From positions 1-39,813 of the forward strand of contig JAFGBI010000450.1 of the NCBI GenBank assembly GCA_016933275.1: a stretch of 39,813 bases of DNA, read 5' to 3'. This DNA comes from Polyangiaceae bacterium. Its GTDB lineage: Bacteria; Myxococcota_A; Polyangia; Polyangiales; Polyangiaceae. The notes below the pieces were generated by a model. That model searched no databases. It worked only from the letters and a program-made list of their open reading frames with translations, and was not told the DNA's origin. Position numbers and translations under genes: made by a program. Positions 27,698-36,600 of the stretch are shown here, in pieces (position 1 is the stretch's first letter; each line of letters begins with the position of its first letter).

Positions 27698-28699
27698 ATG
27701 AGTGCCGACTCCGGGCCGCCACCGCCGAGCGCGGAGGTAGACCGCCCCGTGCTCAGCATCGTGGCGCCGATGTACAACGAGGAGACGAACGTCGGTCCCT
27801 TCGTCGCCGCCGTCGCCCAAGTCCTGGATGGCGCTGCGATTTCGTACGAGGTCGTCCTCGTAGACGACGGCAGCCGCGACGGCACCTGGGCCGCTATCGA
27901 AGCGGCCGCCCAGGCGCGGCCTGCCGTGCGTGGGATCAGCTTGTCCCGCAACTTCGGGCACCAGGGAGCCCTGCTCGCCGGGTTGAACCACGCCCGGGGC
28001 CAGGCAGTGGTCACCATGGACGGTGACCTGCAGCACCCTCCGCCCACCGTGCTCGAGCTCCATGCTGCCTGGCGCGAGGGGTACCGAGTGGTCAACACAC
28101 GCCGCCTCGACAGCGAGGACACCAGCTTCTTCAAGCGCCTCACCTCGCGCACGTTCTACTGGCTGTTCTCGCTCCTGACCGGCGTGAGAATGGAGGCCGG
28201 GGCCTCGGATTTCCGCCTGCTCGATCGCGACGCGGTAAACGCCCTGATACGCCTCGGTGACGCCGATCTCTTCATCCGCGGACTCGTCAGCTGGCTCGGC
28301 TTCCGCACGCACACGATCCCGTACCAGGCAGGGCGCCGGCACTCCGGCGTGCCGAAGTTCACGCTAAGGAAGATGATTCGGTTCTCGACCGGCGCCATGC
28401 TGTCCTTCTCGGCGTTCCCCCTCCGCCTGGGGATCACCGCCGGATTCGTCACCAGTCTCCTCGCGCTCGCGGAGGTCGGGTACATCCTCGTCGCCTACGC
28501 GCGAGGCCGGGTGGTGCCGGGCTGGGCGTCCGTGATGACGGTGATGTCGGTGATGTTCTGCGTCCTCTTCGTCCTGCTCGGGATCATCGGCACCTACCTC
28601 GCGAAGGTGTACGAGATCCTCAAGCGAAGGCCTCGTTTCGTGATTGAGAACCGCGTCGGCTTCGATCCGAACGCGCCTCCGATCGGGTACGATCGGTGA
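27698..28699 (+). CDS. Family 2 glycosyltransferase, polyprenyl-phosphate type
   Basis: 333 residues from the ATG at 27698. The frame is open far upstream, but that part overlaps the antisense amidohydrolase. LSIVAPMYNEETNV, VVLVDDGSRDGTW and TMDGDLQHPP (DxD) give the GT-A fold; RNFGHQGALLAGLNHARG is typical of DPM1/ArnC/GtrB enzymes. Two C-terminal membrane helices (ITAGFVTSLLALAEVGYILV and VMFCVLFVLLGIIGTYL) fit enzymes that load a sugar onto undecaprenyl phosphate at the inner membrane. UppP and a GDP-mannose enzyme lie a few kb downstream on the same strand. The sugar donor is not determined. Confidence 0.92.
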   Translation: MSADSGPPPPSAEVDRPVLSIVAPMYNEETNVGPFVAAVAQVLDGAAISYEVVLVDDGSRDGTWAAIEAAAQARPAVRGISLSRNFGHQGALLAGLNHARGQAVVTMDGDLQHPPPTVLELHAAWREGYRVVNTRRLDSEDTSFFKRLTSRTFYWLFSLLTGVRMEAGASDFRLLDRDAVNALIRLGDADLFIRGLVSWLGFRTHTIPYQAGRRHSGVPKFTLRKMIRFSTGAMLSFSAFPLRLGITAGFVTSLLALAEVGYILVAYARGRVVPGWASVMTVMSVMFCVLFVLLGIIGTYLAKVYEILKRRPRFVIENRVGFDPNAPPIGYDR

Positions 28700-29008
28700 A
28701 TGACGAGGTTCCGAGCCTGGGGTACGAGACCTGGAGCCATACCTCCAGGCTGAGTCCCGCGACGGCGGAGCCTCGCCTCCGAAGAGTAGGCACGTGAGGA
28801 TCCGGATCATGGGTCCCACGTCGCGAACGTCGCAGGTTTCGCGACAGGAGTCGCATCGCCAGCATGGGTTGGCCCACGTCAACGGCTCGCACGCCGAGGC
28901 GAGCCGCCACCAGCGGACCGCACGGCCGCCAGCCAGTCCGGCTCGGGCGTGGAGATGGTCCCGGGCCCGATGCTTTACCCTGGGCGCCGAGGGAGCGAGA
29001 ATCCCACC
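28700..29008. other. Intergenic region before the histidine kinase
   Basis: The stretch holds a nested dyad around CTGGAG-CCATAC-CTCCAG (about 28730-28752), a weak candidate for a stop signal after the glycosyltransferase gene. No U-tract follows. I see no gene that I can support here. Confidence 0.4.
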
Positions 29009-30700
29009 GTGCCGTCACGTGGCAGCATCTGGTACCGCCTGCGGCTGGTGATCGGCCTGACGACGGTGATTCCCCTGGTCGTCGCCGTCATCCTCGCGAG
29101 ATCCATGGTCGACCATACGGCGGGACGGTTCTTCGTGCCGGAGATCGGCGCCCGCCTGGACCAGGCGCTCGGTCTTTACCAGGACCTCGCTCGCTCGATG
29201 AAGGCATCCATGCGCTACCAGGCGGCCGCGTTCGCGGCCGACGAACCCCTGCGGCGCGCCGCCATCGCCAACGACGCGGCGGCGACCCGCCGCGAGCTCG
29301 AGTCCCTATTCCCCCGCGGAGAGGGCCTCGTGTCCCTGGCGGTGATGGATGAGGATGAGGTGGTCCTGGCCCAGGTGGACCGGGGACGACCCCTCGATCG
29401 GGACCGCGAAAACGCCCTCACCGTGAGCCGACCCCTGACAGGGGACCCGCTCGCCGGCCTCGCCGCGTCCCCGCTCCGCGACGAGGCGTTGTCCGCCCAG
29501 GGCATCGCGAGCGGAGCCGCTGATGGCGCGACCGACGTCACCGGACCGACATTGGTGGCGGTGTTCGCCGCCGATCGGGCTCGTTTCGACGAACGCGACG
29601 AGATGAGTGGGTTCCTCGACACGTACCGACATATCGAGCGCCGCCGCCTGACTGACGAGTGGACCTACGTGCTGGTGTTCGCGTTGCTGCTCTGCCTGAC
29701 GGTCATCGTGGCCATCGCCGTGGGTGGCTCGGTGGCGCACGGGATCGCCGTACACGTGAGGCGCCTCGATGCCGCCACCAGAAAGGTGGCCGCCGGCGAC
29801 CTCACCGTTCGCGTGCCGGAGAGCGGCTCCGATGAGCTGGCGGGGCTCTCGCGAGCGTTCAACCGCATGCTCGACGAGGTCGAGTCGAGCCGCGCCCGCA
29901 TCGAGTACTTGCAGCGCGTGGCGGCGTGGCAAGAGATGGCACGCCGCCTGGCACACGAGATCAAGAATCCCCTTACCCCCATCCAGCTCGCGGTGCAGGA
30001 GGTCCACCGTCGCTATCCCGGTGACGACCGGCGCTACCAGTCGTTGCTCCGCGAGACCGTCGAGATGGTCGAAGCCGAGGTCCGGACGTTGCGCAGCCTG
30101 GTCTCGGAGTTCTCGGATTTCGCTCGACTGCCGCGCCCGGCGCTCGTCGAGGGTGACCTCGGGGCGTTCCTGCGCGATCAGCGCGAACGTCTGCAGTGGA
30201 TCGCGGCCGGAGGGGAGGACTCTTCAGAGGCCGCGGTGGAGGTGACGGTCGAGGTCCCCCCAGACCCGTCGCTCGCCAGCTTCGACGCACAAATGCTCGG
30301 CCGCGCCCTGCTCAACCTGGTGCTCAACGCCCGTCAAGCGACGGAGCAGGCGGGGAGGGCCCAGGGCCGCGTCCGCCTGGCCCTGACGCGGGCTCTCGAC
30401 CACTTCCAACTCGATGTGGACGACGATGGTCCTGGGATCCCGGAAGAGCTTCGGGACACGGTGTTCGACCCCTATGTGACGACCAAGACCGCAGGCACCG
30501 GACTCGGACTGGCGATCGTGAAAAAGATCGTGGTCGAGCACGGCGGCTCGATCCTGGCGGCCGCCAGCCCCGCTGGTGGCGCGCGCGTGCGCATTCGGCT
30601 CCCGGCCGCGGGAACCGTCGCCGCCACCACCGCCGAAGCGTGGCGCCGCACACCAGCCTCCCAGCCGCACCATGAGCGCCCCACGGGGTCCACACCGTGA
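29009..30700 (+). CDS. NtrY-like membrane histidine kinase
   Basis: 563 residues from the GTG at 29009; ATG codons at 28949 and 28970 are in frame and possible. Helix 1 is LVIGLTTVIPLVVAVILA; an extracytoplasmic sensor domain of about 180 residues follows; helix 2 is VLVFALLLCLTVIVAIAVGG. HAMP (RRLDAATRKVAAGDLTVRV) is followed by the phosphoacceptor box RRLAHEIKNPLTPIQLAV with His316. The ATPase has N box LLNLVLNARQAT, G1 DDDGPGIPEEL and G2 GTGLGLAIVKKIV. The ENPL-like 'KNPLTPIQL' box is the NtrY type. No response regulator gene is adjacent, so its partner is elsewhere. Followed after 168 bases by uppP. Confidence 0.92.
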   Translation: MPSRGSIWYRLRLVIGLTTVIPLVVAVILARSMVDHTAGRFFVPEIGARLDQALGLYQDLARSMKASMRYQAAAFAADEPLRRAAIANDAAATRRELESLFPRGEGLVSLAVMDEDEVVLAQVDRGRPLDRDRENALTVSRPLTGDPLAGLAASPLRDEALSAQGIASGAADGATDVTGPTLVAVFAADRARFDERDEMSGFLDTYRHIERRRLTDEWTYVLVFALLLCLTVIVAIAVGGSVAHGIAVHVRRLDAATRKVAAGDLTVRVPESGSDELAGLSRAFNRMLDEVESSRARIEYLQRVAAWQEMARRLAHEIKNPLTPIQLAVQEVHRRYPGDDRRYQSLLRETVEMVEAEVRTLRSLVSEFSDFARLPRPALVEGDLGAFLRDQRERLQWIAAGGEDSSEAAVEVTVEVPPDPSLASFDAQMLGRALLNLVLNARQATEQAGRAQGRVRLALTRALDHFQLDVDDDGPGIPEELRDTVFDPYVTTKTAGTGLGLAIVKKIVVEHGGSILAAASPAGGARVRIRLPAAGTVAATTAEAWRRTPASQPHHERPTGSTP

Positions 30701-30868
30701 CCGGGGACCGGTGGGGAGGTGCGACGTCGTGGGTCGGAGTCGGCTGCCGATCGCGGCGCAGGAGGTGCCCACCCGTCGCGGGCCCGCCGGGCAAGTGATT
30801 GATCGTGGACGCTCTTTCCGGCTAGGTTGCGGCCAGGACACGCGCACCCGGCGCGGACGACGATCACC

Positions 30869-31687
30869 ATGGATCTCACGCTCCTCGAGGCCGCCGGCCT
30901 GGGCGTATTGCAGGGAATCACCGAGTTTTTGCCGGTTTCCAGCGATGGGCACCTTGCGCTCGGTCAGCTCCTGTTCGACATCGAGGACGGGGGGCTGGCG
31001 CTCAACGTGCTGCTCCACGCGGGAACACTCGTCGCCACGATGCTGGTGCTGCGCGAGCGGGTGGCTCAGACCCTGCACGCAGGCTGGAAAGGACTGCTGC
31101 ATCCAGCCGGCCTCCAGCGGTCGGCCGCCGGACGCGACGCTCTGGTCGTGGTCCTCGCCACCATCCCGACCGGGGTCATCGGGCTCCTGCTTCGCGATCC
31201 CGTCGAGTGGCTGACCTCGTCACCCCTGGCGGTTGGCCTCGGGTTCGCCCTCACCACGGTGATCTTGGCGTCTACCTACTGGGCGCCGACAGGCGAATCG
31301 GATGAGCTGACCTGGCGGACGGCGCTCCTCCTTGGCGTGGTCCAGGGACTCGCCGTGCTGCCGGGCGTCTCCCGGAGCGGATTCACCATCTGCATCGCGT
31401 TGTGGTCTGGGGTACGCCCATCGCGAGCGTTCGAGCTCTCGATGCTGATCTCGCTACCGGCGATTCTGGGCGCGGTGCTGCTCGAGGTACCCGAGATGGC
31501 GGCGGCCGGATTCGACCCGGCGACCGGGCTCTTCGGTGCCTCGGTAGCGTTCGGGGTGGGCATTGGAGCGCTGTGGCTCCTCCGGGGCCTGGTCGTTCGC
31601 GGGCGGTTCCCGCTCTTTTCCCTATGGACCCTGCCGCTTGCCATCGCCACCCTGGCCATGGCTCACGCCTGGCCGGGGGTCGGCTGA
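30869..31687 (+). CDS. uppP: Undecaprenyl-diphosphatase UppP (BacA)
   Basis: 272 residues, the usual family length. It removes a phosphate from undecaprenyl diphosphate so the lipid carrier of cell-wall and surface glycans can be reused. The two signature boxes are intact: GITEFLPVSSDGH near residue 16 and LPGVSRSG near 165 (catalytic Arg/Ser region). About eight hydrophobic helices cover the rest. The ATG at 30869 is chosen because it starts the conserved MDLTLLEAAGLGVLQGIT. Nothing that I can support lies in the 168 bases upstream. Confidence 0.95.
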   Translation: MDLTLLEAAGLGVLQGITEFLPVSSDGHLALGQLLFDIEDGGLALNVLLHAGTLVATMLVLRERVAQTLHAGWKGLLHPAGLQRSAAGRDALVVVLATIPTGVIGLLLRDPVEWLTSSPLAVGLGFALTTVILASTYWAPTGESDELTWRTALLLGVVQGLAVLPGVSRSGFTICIALWSGVRPSRAFELSMLISLPAILGAVLLEVPEMAAAGFDPATGLFGASVAFGVGIGALWLLRGLVVRGRFPLFSLWTLPLAIATLAMAHAWPGVG

Positions 31688-31766
31688 CTCGGCCAGCGAC
31701 CGCCGAGGACCGGGAGAGCTGGGTCGCCGCTTCCACTGCGTCCCCGTCGTGATATCCGGAAGAACC

Positions 31767-32858
31767 ATGCAGCAGGCATATGCGGTCATCCTCGCTGGTG
31801 GCAGTGGGACACGGTTCTGGCCAGCCTCGCGACGTCTCCGCCCGAAACAGCTCCTCAGCATCGGGCCGGCCGCGGAGTCGAGCCTCATTGCCACCACGGT
31901 AGAACGTATCGAGCCCCTCTGCCCACCCGACCGGATCCTCGTCGCCACCGGAGCGCACCTCGTCGCGGCGACACGGGCGGCACTCCCACAGCTGCCGAGC
32001 CCAGCCTTTCTGGGCGAGCCTTCGGCCCGCAACACAGCAGCGTGCATCGGCTGGGCGACGGCCATCCTACGACGCCGCGATCCGGACGCGGTCGTTATGG
32101 TGCTGCCAAGCGACCACCACATCGGTGACGTCCCCGAATTCCGCCGCGTTCTCGCCCAGGCTCTGGCATCCGCCAGCGATGGGCCCATCACGACCGTCGG
32201 TATTCGACCCACGCGACCGGAGACGGGCTACGGATACCTGGAGCTCGGTCCGGAGACCACCGCGGGCGTTCACGTCGTGGAACGCTTCGTCGAGAAGCCG
32301 GCGCGGGCGCGCGCCGAGGCATACGTCGCCTCCGGCCGGTTCCTCTGGAACAGCGGGATGTTCTTCTTCCGGGCAGAAGCGATGCTGGAGGCCATCGCGG
32401 CGCACCTGCCGGAGCTCGCGCGGGGCCTCGACCGTATCGAGTCCGCGGCGATGGCCGGGGAGGCAGCCGAGGCAGCCGAGACGCGAGCCGTGTTCCCTTC
32501 CCTCCCCGCGATCAGCATCGATCACGGCGTGATGGAGCGGCTACAACCGATCCATGTCGTTCGAGGGGACTTCGGGTGGAGCGACCTCGGAAGCTGGGAG
32601 AGCGCCTGGGAGCTCGGACGCAAGGACACGACTGGAAACGTCCTCGGACCTTCGGCAATCGCCCTCGACGCCCGCAACAACTACGTGCAAGCGCTCGGCA
32701 CTACGGGAAAAAAGCGAGTCCTGGTGGCCATCGGCGTCGACGATCTTTGCATCATCGACACGGACGACGCGCTCCTCGTCATCCCGCGCAACCGCGCGCA
32801 GGACGTCCGCCTCGCGGTGGAGCACCTACGCGACGCGGGCGACGAAGAGCTCGTGTGA
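31767..32858 (+). CDS. manC: Mannose-1-phosphate guanylyltransferase
   Basis: 363 residues, the size of the monofunctional enzyme (no fused phosphomannose isomerase). It makes GDP-mannose from mannose 1-phosphate and GTP, for surface glycans. AVILAGGSGTRFWPASRRLR is the nucleotidyltransferase signature, with PKQ following. MVLPSDHHI, GYGYLELG, VERFVEKP and FLWNSGMFFFRAEAML are the further conserved blocks of this family. The C-terminal left-handed helix part (DARNNYVQALGTTGKKRVLV) is present. It lies 79 bases after uppP and converges with uvrB across only 30 bases. A paralogous sugar-phosphate specificity cannot be excluded, so the symbol is by family. Confidence 0.9.
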   Translation: MQQAYAVILAGGSGTRFWPASRRLRPKQLLSIGPAAESSLIATTVERIEPLCPPDRILVATGAHLVAATRAALPQLPSPAFLGEPSARNTAACIGWATAILRRRDPDAVVMVLPSDHHIGDVPEFRRVLAQALASASDGPITTVGIRPTRPETGYGYLELGPETTAGVHVVERFVEKPARARAEAYVASGRFLWNSGMFFFRAEAMLEAIAAHLPELARGLDRIESAAMAGEAAEAAETRAVFPSLPAISIDHGVMERLQPIHVVRGDFGWSDLGSWESAWELGRKDTTGNVLGPSAIALDARNNYVQALGTTGKKRVLVAIGVDDLCIIDTDDALLVIPRNRAQDVRLAVEHLRDAGDEELV

Positions 32859-32888
32859 CGCGGGGCGAGCGGGCTCGCGCCTCCATGA

Positions 32889-35054
32889 TCAGCGGCGCCG
32901 TCGCGATGGGCCACCGGCGCCCCGCTTGGCAGGGACGCGACTCGAACGACGCCCGATTCCGGCCGCTTCCGTCGAGTTCCCCGCCCCGCCCGTGACCGGC
33001 GAACCGAGGCCCGCCGCGCGCGCGGGAGGCGTATTCGCCGTTCCCGTTCGTCCGGCAGCCGCCGTGAGCTTGGCCAACTCGTCGCGTAGACGGGTGGCGT
33101 CTTCGAACCTGAGGTTCTCGGCAGCGGCGAACATCTGCTGCCGCAATGCCTCGATCTGATCACCGAGGTCCATGACTCGCGCTACAGCCCGCGGTGTCTG
33201 CGGCCTTGCCCGCTCGCCGGCGGACCGTGGCACGGCGTAGTAGTCCGTGGTCCCGCTCGCGGGGTTGAAATCGAGGATGGCACGCCGGATGGTTTCGGGC
33301 GTGATCCCATGCGCGGCGTTGTACGCGATCTGCTTCTCACGGCGCCGGTTGGTTTCCGCGATGGCCTCGCCCATGGCAGACGTCGTGCGATCCGCGTACA
33401 TGATCACCTGGCCACGAGCATTTCGCGCAGCACGACCGATGGTCTGGATGAGGGAGCGAGCGCTGCGCAGAAACCCCTCCTTGTCGGCGTCGAGGATGGC
33501 AACCAGGCTCACCTCCGGCAAGTCCAGCCCCTCGCGCAGCAGGTTGATTCCTACCAACACGTCGTACTCCCCGGCGCGCAGGTCACGCAGCAGATCCATG
33601 CGCTCGAGCGTCTCCACGTCGGAGTGGAGATAGCGGACACGAATCCCCAGCTCGGCATAGTACTCGGTGAGGTCCTCGGCCATCCGCTTGGTCAGGGTGG
33701 TCACCAGAACCCGCTCGTCGCGCGCGACCCGCTCCCGAATCTCGCCGAGCAGGTCGTCGACCTGGCCGTTGATGCCCCGCAAGAGGATCTCGGGATCGAT
33801 GAGCCCCGTCGGGCGAATGACCTGCTCGACGATCTCGCCAACGCACGCCTTCAGCTCGTAGTCGCCGGGCGTGGCGGAGACGAAGATGGTGTGCTGCATG
33901 TACGCCTCGAACTCCTCGAAGCGTAGGGGACGGTTGTCGAGCGCGCTCGGCAGACGGAATCCGAACTCGACCAGGGTTTCCTTGCGGGCCCGATCCCCAC
34001 GATACATCGCGCCGAGCTGCGGGATGGTCTGATGTGATTCGTCGATCACAAGGAGGAAGCCCTCGGGGAAATAGTCGACGAGGGTGGGCGGCGGCTCACC
34101 GGATGTTCGCTGGGAGAGGTGGCGAGAGTAGTTCTCGATCCCCTGAACGAAGCCCATCTGCTCGAGCATCTCGAGGTCGTAGCTCGTCCGCTGGGCCAGC
34201 CGCTGCTTCTCGAGGAAGCGGCCCTCGCGGTCGAAATGGTCGAGACGCTCACGGAGCTCCTCTCGAATCGAATCGATCGCGTGCTGCAGCTGTTGCCGCG
34301 GCGTGACGTAGTGCGACCCAGGGTACACGGCGTGGCGGTCGACGGTCCCGAGGACGCGCCCCCGAATCGGATCGACGGTGCGGATCTGCTCGACCTCGTC
34401 CCCGAAGAACTCGACACGAATCGCGATCGCTTCCTCGTAGGCCGGGAAGATCTCCACCACGTCGCCCCGCACCCGAAACGTCCCGCGATGGAAATCGACG
34501 TCATTGCGCTCGTACTGGATATCGACGAGACGACGGAGCAGCTCGTCTCGCCGCAGCTCCTCGCCCTTCACGATTTCGATCAAGAGCCCCTGATAGGTCT
34601 CCGCGGAGCCGATGCCGTAGATGCAGCTGACGCTCGCGACGATGATCACGTCCGTCCGCGAGAGGAGGGCATGGGTGGCGGCATGCCGCATCCGATCGAT
34701 CTGCTCGTTGATGATCGCGTCCTTCTCGATGAAGGTGTCGGTCGTCGGGATGTAGGCTTCCGGCTGGTAATAGTCGTAGTAGCTGACGAAGTAGTGAACC
34801 GCGGCGTCGGGGAAGATGTCGCGCATCTCCGCGTAGAGCTGCGCCGCCAGGGTCTTGTTGGGTGCGATGATCAGCGTTGGGCGCGAGTAGTGCTTGATGA
34901 CGTTCGCGATGGTGAAGGTCTTGCCGCTCCCCGTGATGCCAAGGAGGGTCTGAAACCGCTTGTTGCCCTCGACGCCGCGAACCAGGCGCTCGATGGCCTG
35001 AGGCTGATCGCCCTTCGCCTGGAACTCGCTGCGAATCGTGAACTCCGCACGCAT
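32889..35054 (-). CDS. uvrB: Excinuclease ABC subunit B
   Basis: 721 residues. UvrB verifies damage with UvrA, opens the strand with its beta-hairpin and recruits UvrC. Walker A is G39-ITGSGKT; the beta-hairpin is YYDYYQPEAYIP; the DEAD-box equivalent is VIDESHQT; the helicase blocks SDVETLERM, LLREGLDLPEV and IGRAARN are intact. A UVR motif (QIEALRQQMFAAAENLRFED) is followed by a basic Gly/Ala-rich tail of about 60 residues. I start at the ATG at 35054, giving MRAEFTIRSEFQAKGDQPQA; the frame is open about 250 bases further, but that part overlaps repeat-like DNA. Confidence 0.97.
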   Translation of the reverse strand: MRAEFTIRSEFQAKGDQPQAIERLVRGVEGNKRFQTLLGITGSGKTFTIANVIKHYSRPTLIIAPNKTLAAQLYAEMRDIFPDAAVHYFVSYYDYYQPEAYIPTTDTFIEKDAIINEQIDRMRHAATHALLSRTDVIIVASVSCIYGIGSAETYQGLLIEIVKGEELRRDELLRRLVDIQYERNDVDFHRGTFRVRGDVVEIFPAYEEAIAIRVEFFGDEVEQIRTVDPIRGRVLGTVDRHAVYPGSHYVTPRQQLQHAIDSIREELRERLDHFDREGRFLEKQRLAQRTSYDLEMLEQMGFVQGIENYSRHLSQRTSGEPPPTLVDYFPEGFLLVIDESHQTIPQLGAMYRGDRARKETLVEFGFRLPSALDNRPLRFEEFEAYMQHTIFVSATPGDYELKACVGEIVEQVIRPTGLIDPEILLRGINGQVDDLLGEIRERVARDERVLVTTLTKRMAEDLTEYYAELGIRVRYLHSDVETLERMDLLRDLRAGEYDVLVGINLLREGLDLPEVSLVAILDADKEGFLRSARSLIQTIGRAARNARGQVIMYADRTTSAMGEAIAETNRRREKQIAYNAAHGITPETIRRAILDFNPASGTTDYYAVPRSAGERARPQTPRAVARVMDLGDQIEALRQQMFAAAENLRFEDATRLRDELAKLTAAAGRTGTANTPPARAAGLGSPVTGGAGNSTEAAGIGRRSSRVPAKRGAGGPSRRRR

Positions 35055-35434
35055 GGAAGCCTCAGCATCGTCCACGGACGTTGTCCACGCAAGCTTCGGG
35101 CCCGAGCCGCACGCCCGCGACGAGACACGAGGCCTATGCAACCAACCGTGGCGAACTGGGTCTCGATGTGTCCGGAGATCTGTCGCCCCCGCGTGGCAAC
35201 GCCGTTCTGAGCACCGATCGGGTTGCCGACCGGCACCGCCGGAGACGCCCCCCTTGCCCTTGGACCCCCGGGGCCCCTGGCTGCCAGGACCGAGGGTGGG
35301 CACGCTACCGCACCCCGGCGAGGATCTCGCGTCCGGTCCGTTGCCCCCACCCCATCCACCCGGGGGACGTCGACTGGAACCCGGAGGACGCGGGTACCTC
35401 CGTTAGTGGTGGATCGCGGCAGCCGACCCCTGCT
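35055..35434. other. Intergenic region between rpsI and uvrB with a possible element A remnant
   Basis: About 35200-35245 contains GAGCACCGATCGGGTTGCC, close to the right arm of element A in reverse orientation, with CGGCACCGCCGG after it. The rest shows no recognisable gene. The region probably holds the uvrB promoter, but I cannot pick one with confidence. Confidence 0.45.
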
Positions 35435-35860
35435 CTAGCGCTTGGAGAACTGGAAGCGCTTGCGCGCGCCCGGGCGCCCGTACTTCTTGCGCTCCTTCTG
35501 TCGCGCATCACGGGTCAAGTACCCCGCACGCTTCAAGGTCTTTCGTCGCTCGAGGTCGGCAGCGGCGAGAGCGCGGGCGATGCCATGACGCATGGCTTCA
35601 GCCTGCGCGCTGTGACCCCCACCGGCCACCGTCGCGGTGACGTCGTACTTGTCCACCGACTCGAGCAGGTCGAGCGACTGGCGGACGATCATCCGCGAGG
35701 TTTCTCGCTCGAAGTACTCGTCGACCGGACGGTCATTGACCACGATGGTTCCAGTGCCGGGTGCCACCCAAACGCGGGCGACCGCGGTCTTGCGCTTGCC
35801 AGTGGCGTAGTTGGGCGCCCCAGTCGAGGCCACGCGGGTCGGAGTAGAGGAGTCGGTCAT
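35435..35860 (-). CDS. rpsI: 30S ribosomal protein uS9
   Basis: 141 residues from the ATG at 35860; an ATG at 35872 would add four residues. YATGKRKTAVARVWVAPGTG, VVNDRPVDEYFERE and the C-terminal KKYGRPGARKRFQFSKR are the uS9 signatures; the tail reaches the P-site tRNA. The N-terminal extension of about 17 residues (TDSSTPTRVASTGAPN) is a little longer than usual. It follows rplM by about 70 bases in the classical rplM-rpsI pair. Confidence 0.96.
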   Translation of the reverse strand: MTDSSTPTRVASTGAPNYATGKRKTAVARVWVAPGTGTIVVNDRPVDEYFERETSRMIVRQSLDLLESVDKYDVTATVAGGGHSAQAEAMRHGIARALAAADLERRKTLKRAGYLTRDARQKERKKYGRPGARKRFQFSKR

Positions 35861-35930
35861 GGCGGGATTCATCGGGTTCTGGCCGGCGCCCCGCGGCCGC
35901 ATGTCGGCTGGGGGCTCGCGGTCGCAGGCT

Positions 35931-36365
35931 TCAGAGTTCTAGCGCGATCGGCTTCTGGGCCTGGTGTGGGTGCTGTGCAGTCCCGTACACCTTCAGCTTG
36001 GCAAGGAGCCTACGCCCAAGGGGCGTGTGCGGAAGCATGCCCTTGACGGCAAGCTCGATCGGACGGTTCGGGTGCCGTCGCACGAGGCTCGCGAAGGGCT
36101 CGCCTTTGATCCCTCCCGGATAGCCCGTGTGGCGATAATAGACGCGTGACGACGGCTTGTCGCCCGTTAGCTTCACCTTGTCGGCGTTCACCACGACGAC
36201 GAAATCGCCGGTGTCGACGTGGGGGGTGAACTCGGGCTTGTGCTTGCCGCGAAGCACGATTGCGATCCGGCTGGCGAGGCGCCCGAGCGGCTGGTTCGTC
36301 GCATCGACGACCCACCACTTGCGGTTGGGCAGCGCTTCCGCTGGTTTGGCCATGTACGTTCGCAT
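35931..36365 (-). CDS. rplM: 50S ribosomal protein uL13
   Basis: 144 residues, the normal length. RKWWVVDATNQPLGRLAS, LRGKHKPEFTPHVDTGDFVV, YYRHTGYPGGIKGEPF and KGMLPHTPLGRRLL are the conserved uL13 blocks. First gene of the rplM-rpsI operon, with a good promoter about 55-80 bases upstream. Confidence 0.97.
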   Translation of the reverse strand: MRTYMAKPAEALPNRKWWVVDATNQPLGRLASRIAIVLRGKHKPEFTPHVDTGDFVVVVNADKVKLTGDKPSSRVYYRHTGYPGGIKGEPFASLVRRHPNRPIELAVKGMLPHTPLGRRLLAKLKVYGTAQHPHQAQKPIALEL

Positions 36366-36384
36366 CGCTGGCGTCTCTCGCGTT

Positions 36385-36402
36385 GGCGGGTCGAGGACCC
36401 GG
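36385..36402 (-). promoter_or_regulatory. Small hairpin in the rplM leader
   Basis: CGGGTC-CTC-GACCCG forms a 6-bp stem between the promoter and the rplM start on the minus strand. Leader structures that bind uL13 regulate this operon in some bacteria; whether this one does is inference. Confidence 0.35.
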
Positions 36403-36418
36403 GAGGAAAAGGGCGGGT

Positions 36419-36447
36419 TAAGTAGCTCCGATGGGCAATCCAGTCAA
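36419..36447 (-). promoter_or_regulatory. Sigma70-type promoter of the rplM-rpsI operon
   Basis: On the minus strand TTGACT (36442-36447), 17 bases, TACTTA (36419-36424). Spacing is ideal, and the -35 differs from TTGACA at one position, in an otherwise GC-rich region. The predicted leader is about 50 bases. Confidence 0.65.
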
Positions 36448-36600
36448 CCCACCCCAGGAGAAGGGTAAAACCCTCCCCACGAAAGAAGCTCGGCCAACGG
36501 GCCCGTCGTGTCCGCCAGCACCCAAGGAGGGGGCGAGGTCGCCTCCTGGTTTCCCGATGCTTCATCGCGAGCGCCAGCGGCTGTAAAGTGAGCTCGGTTC

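Noticed and set aside
28364..28882. Minus-strand frame with a CxxC-like pattern (CWRCDSCRETC)
   Set aside because: Mostly antisense to the glycosyltransferase gene; no start signal or further zinc-finger pattern.
34119..35210. 363-codon plus-strand frame
   Set aside because: Antisense to uvrB, no own motifs.
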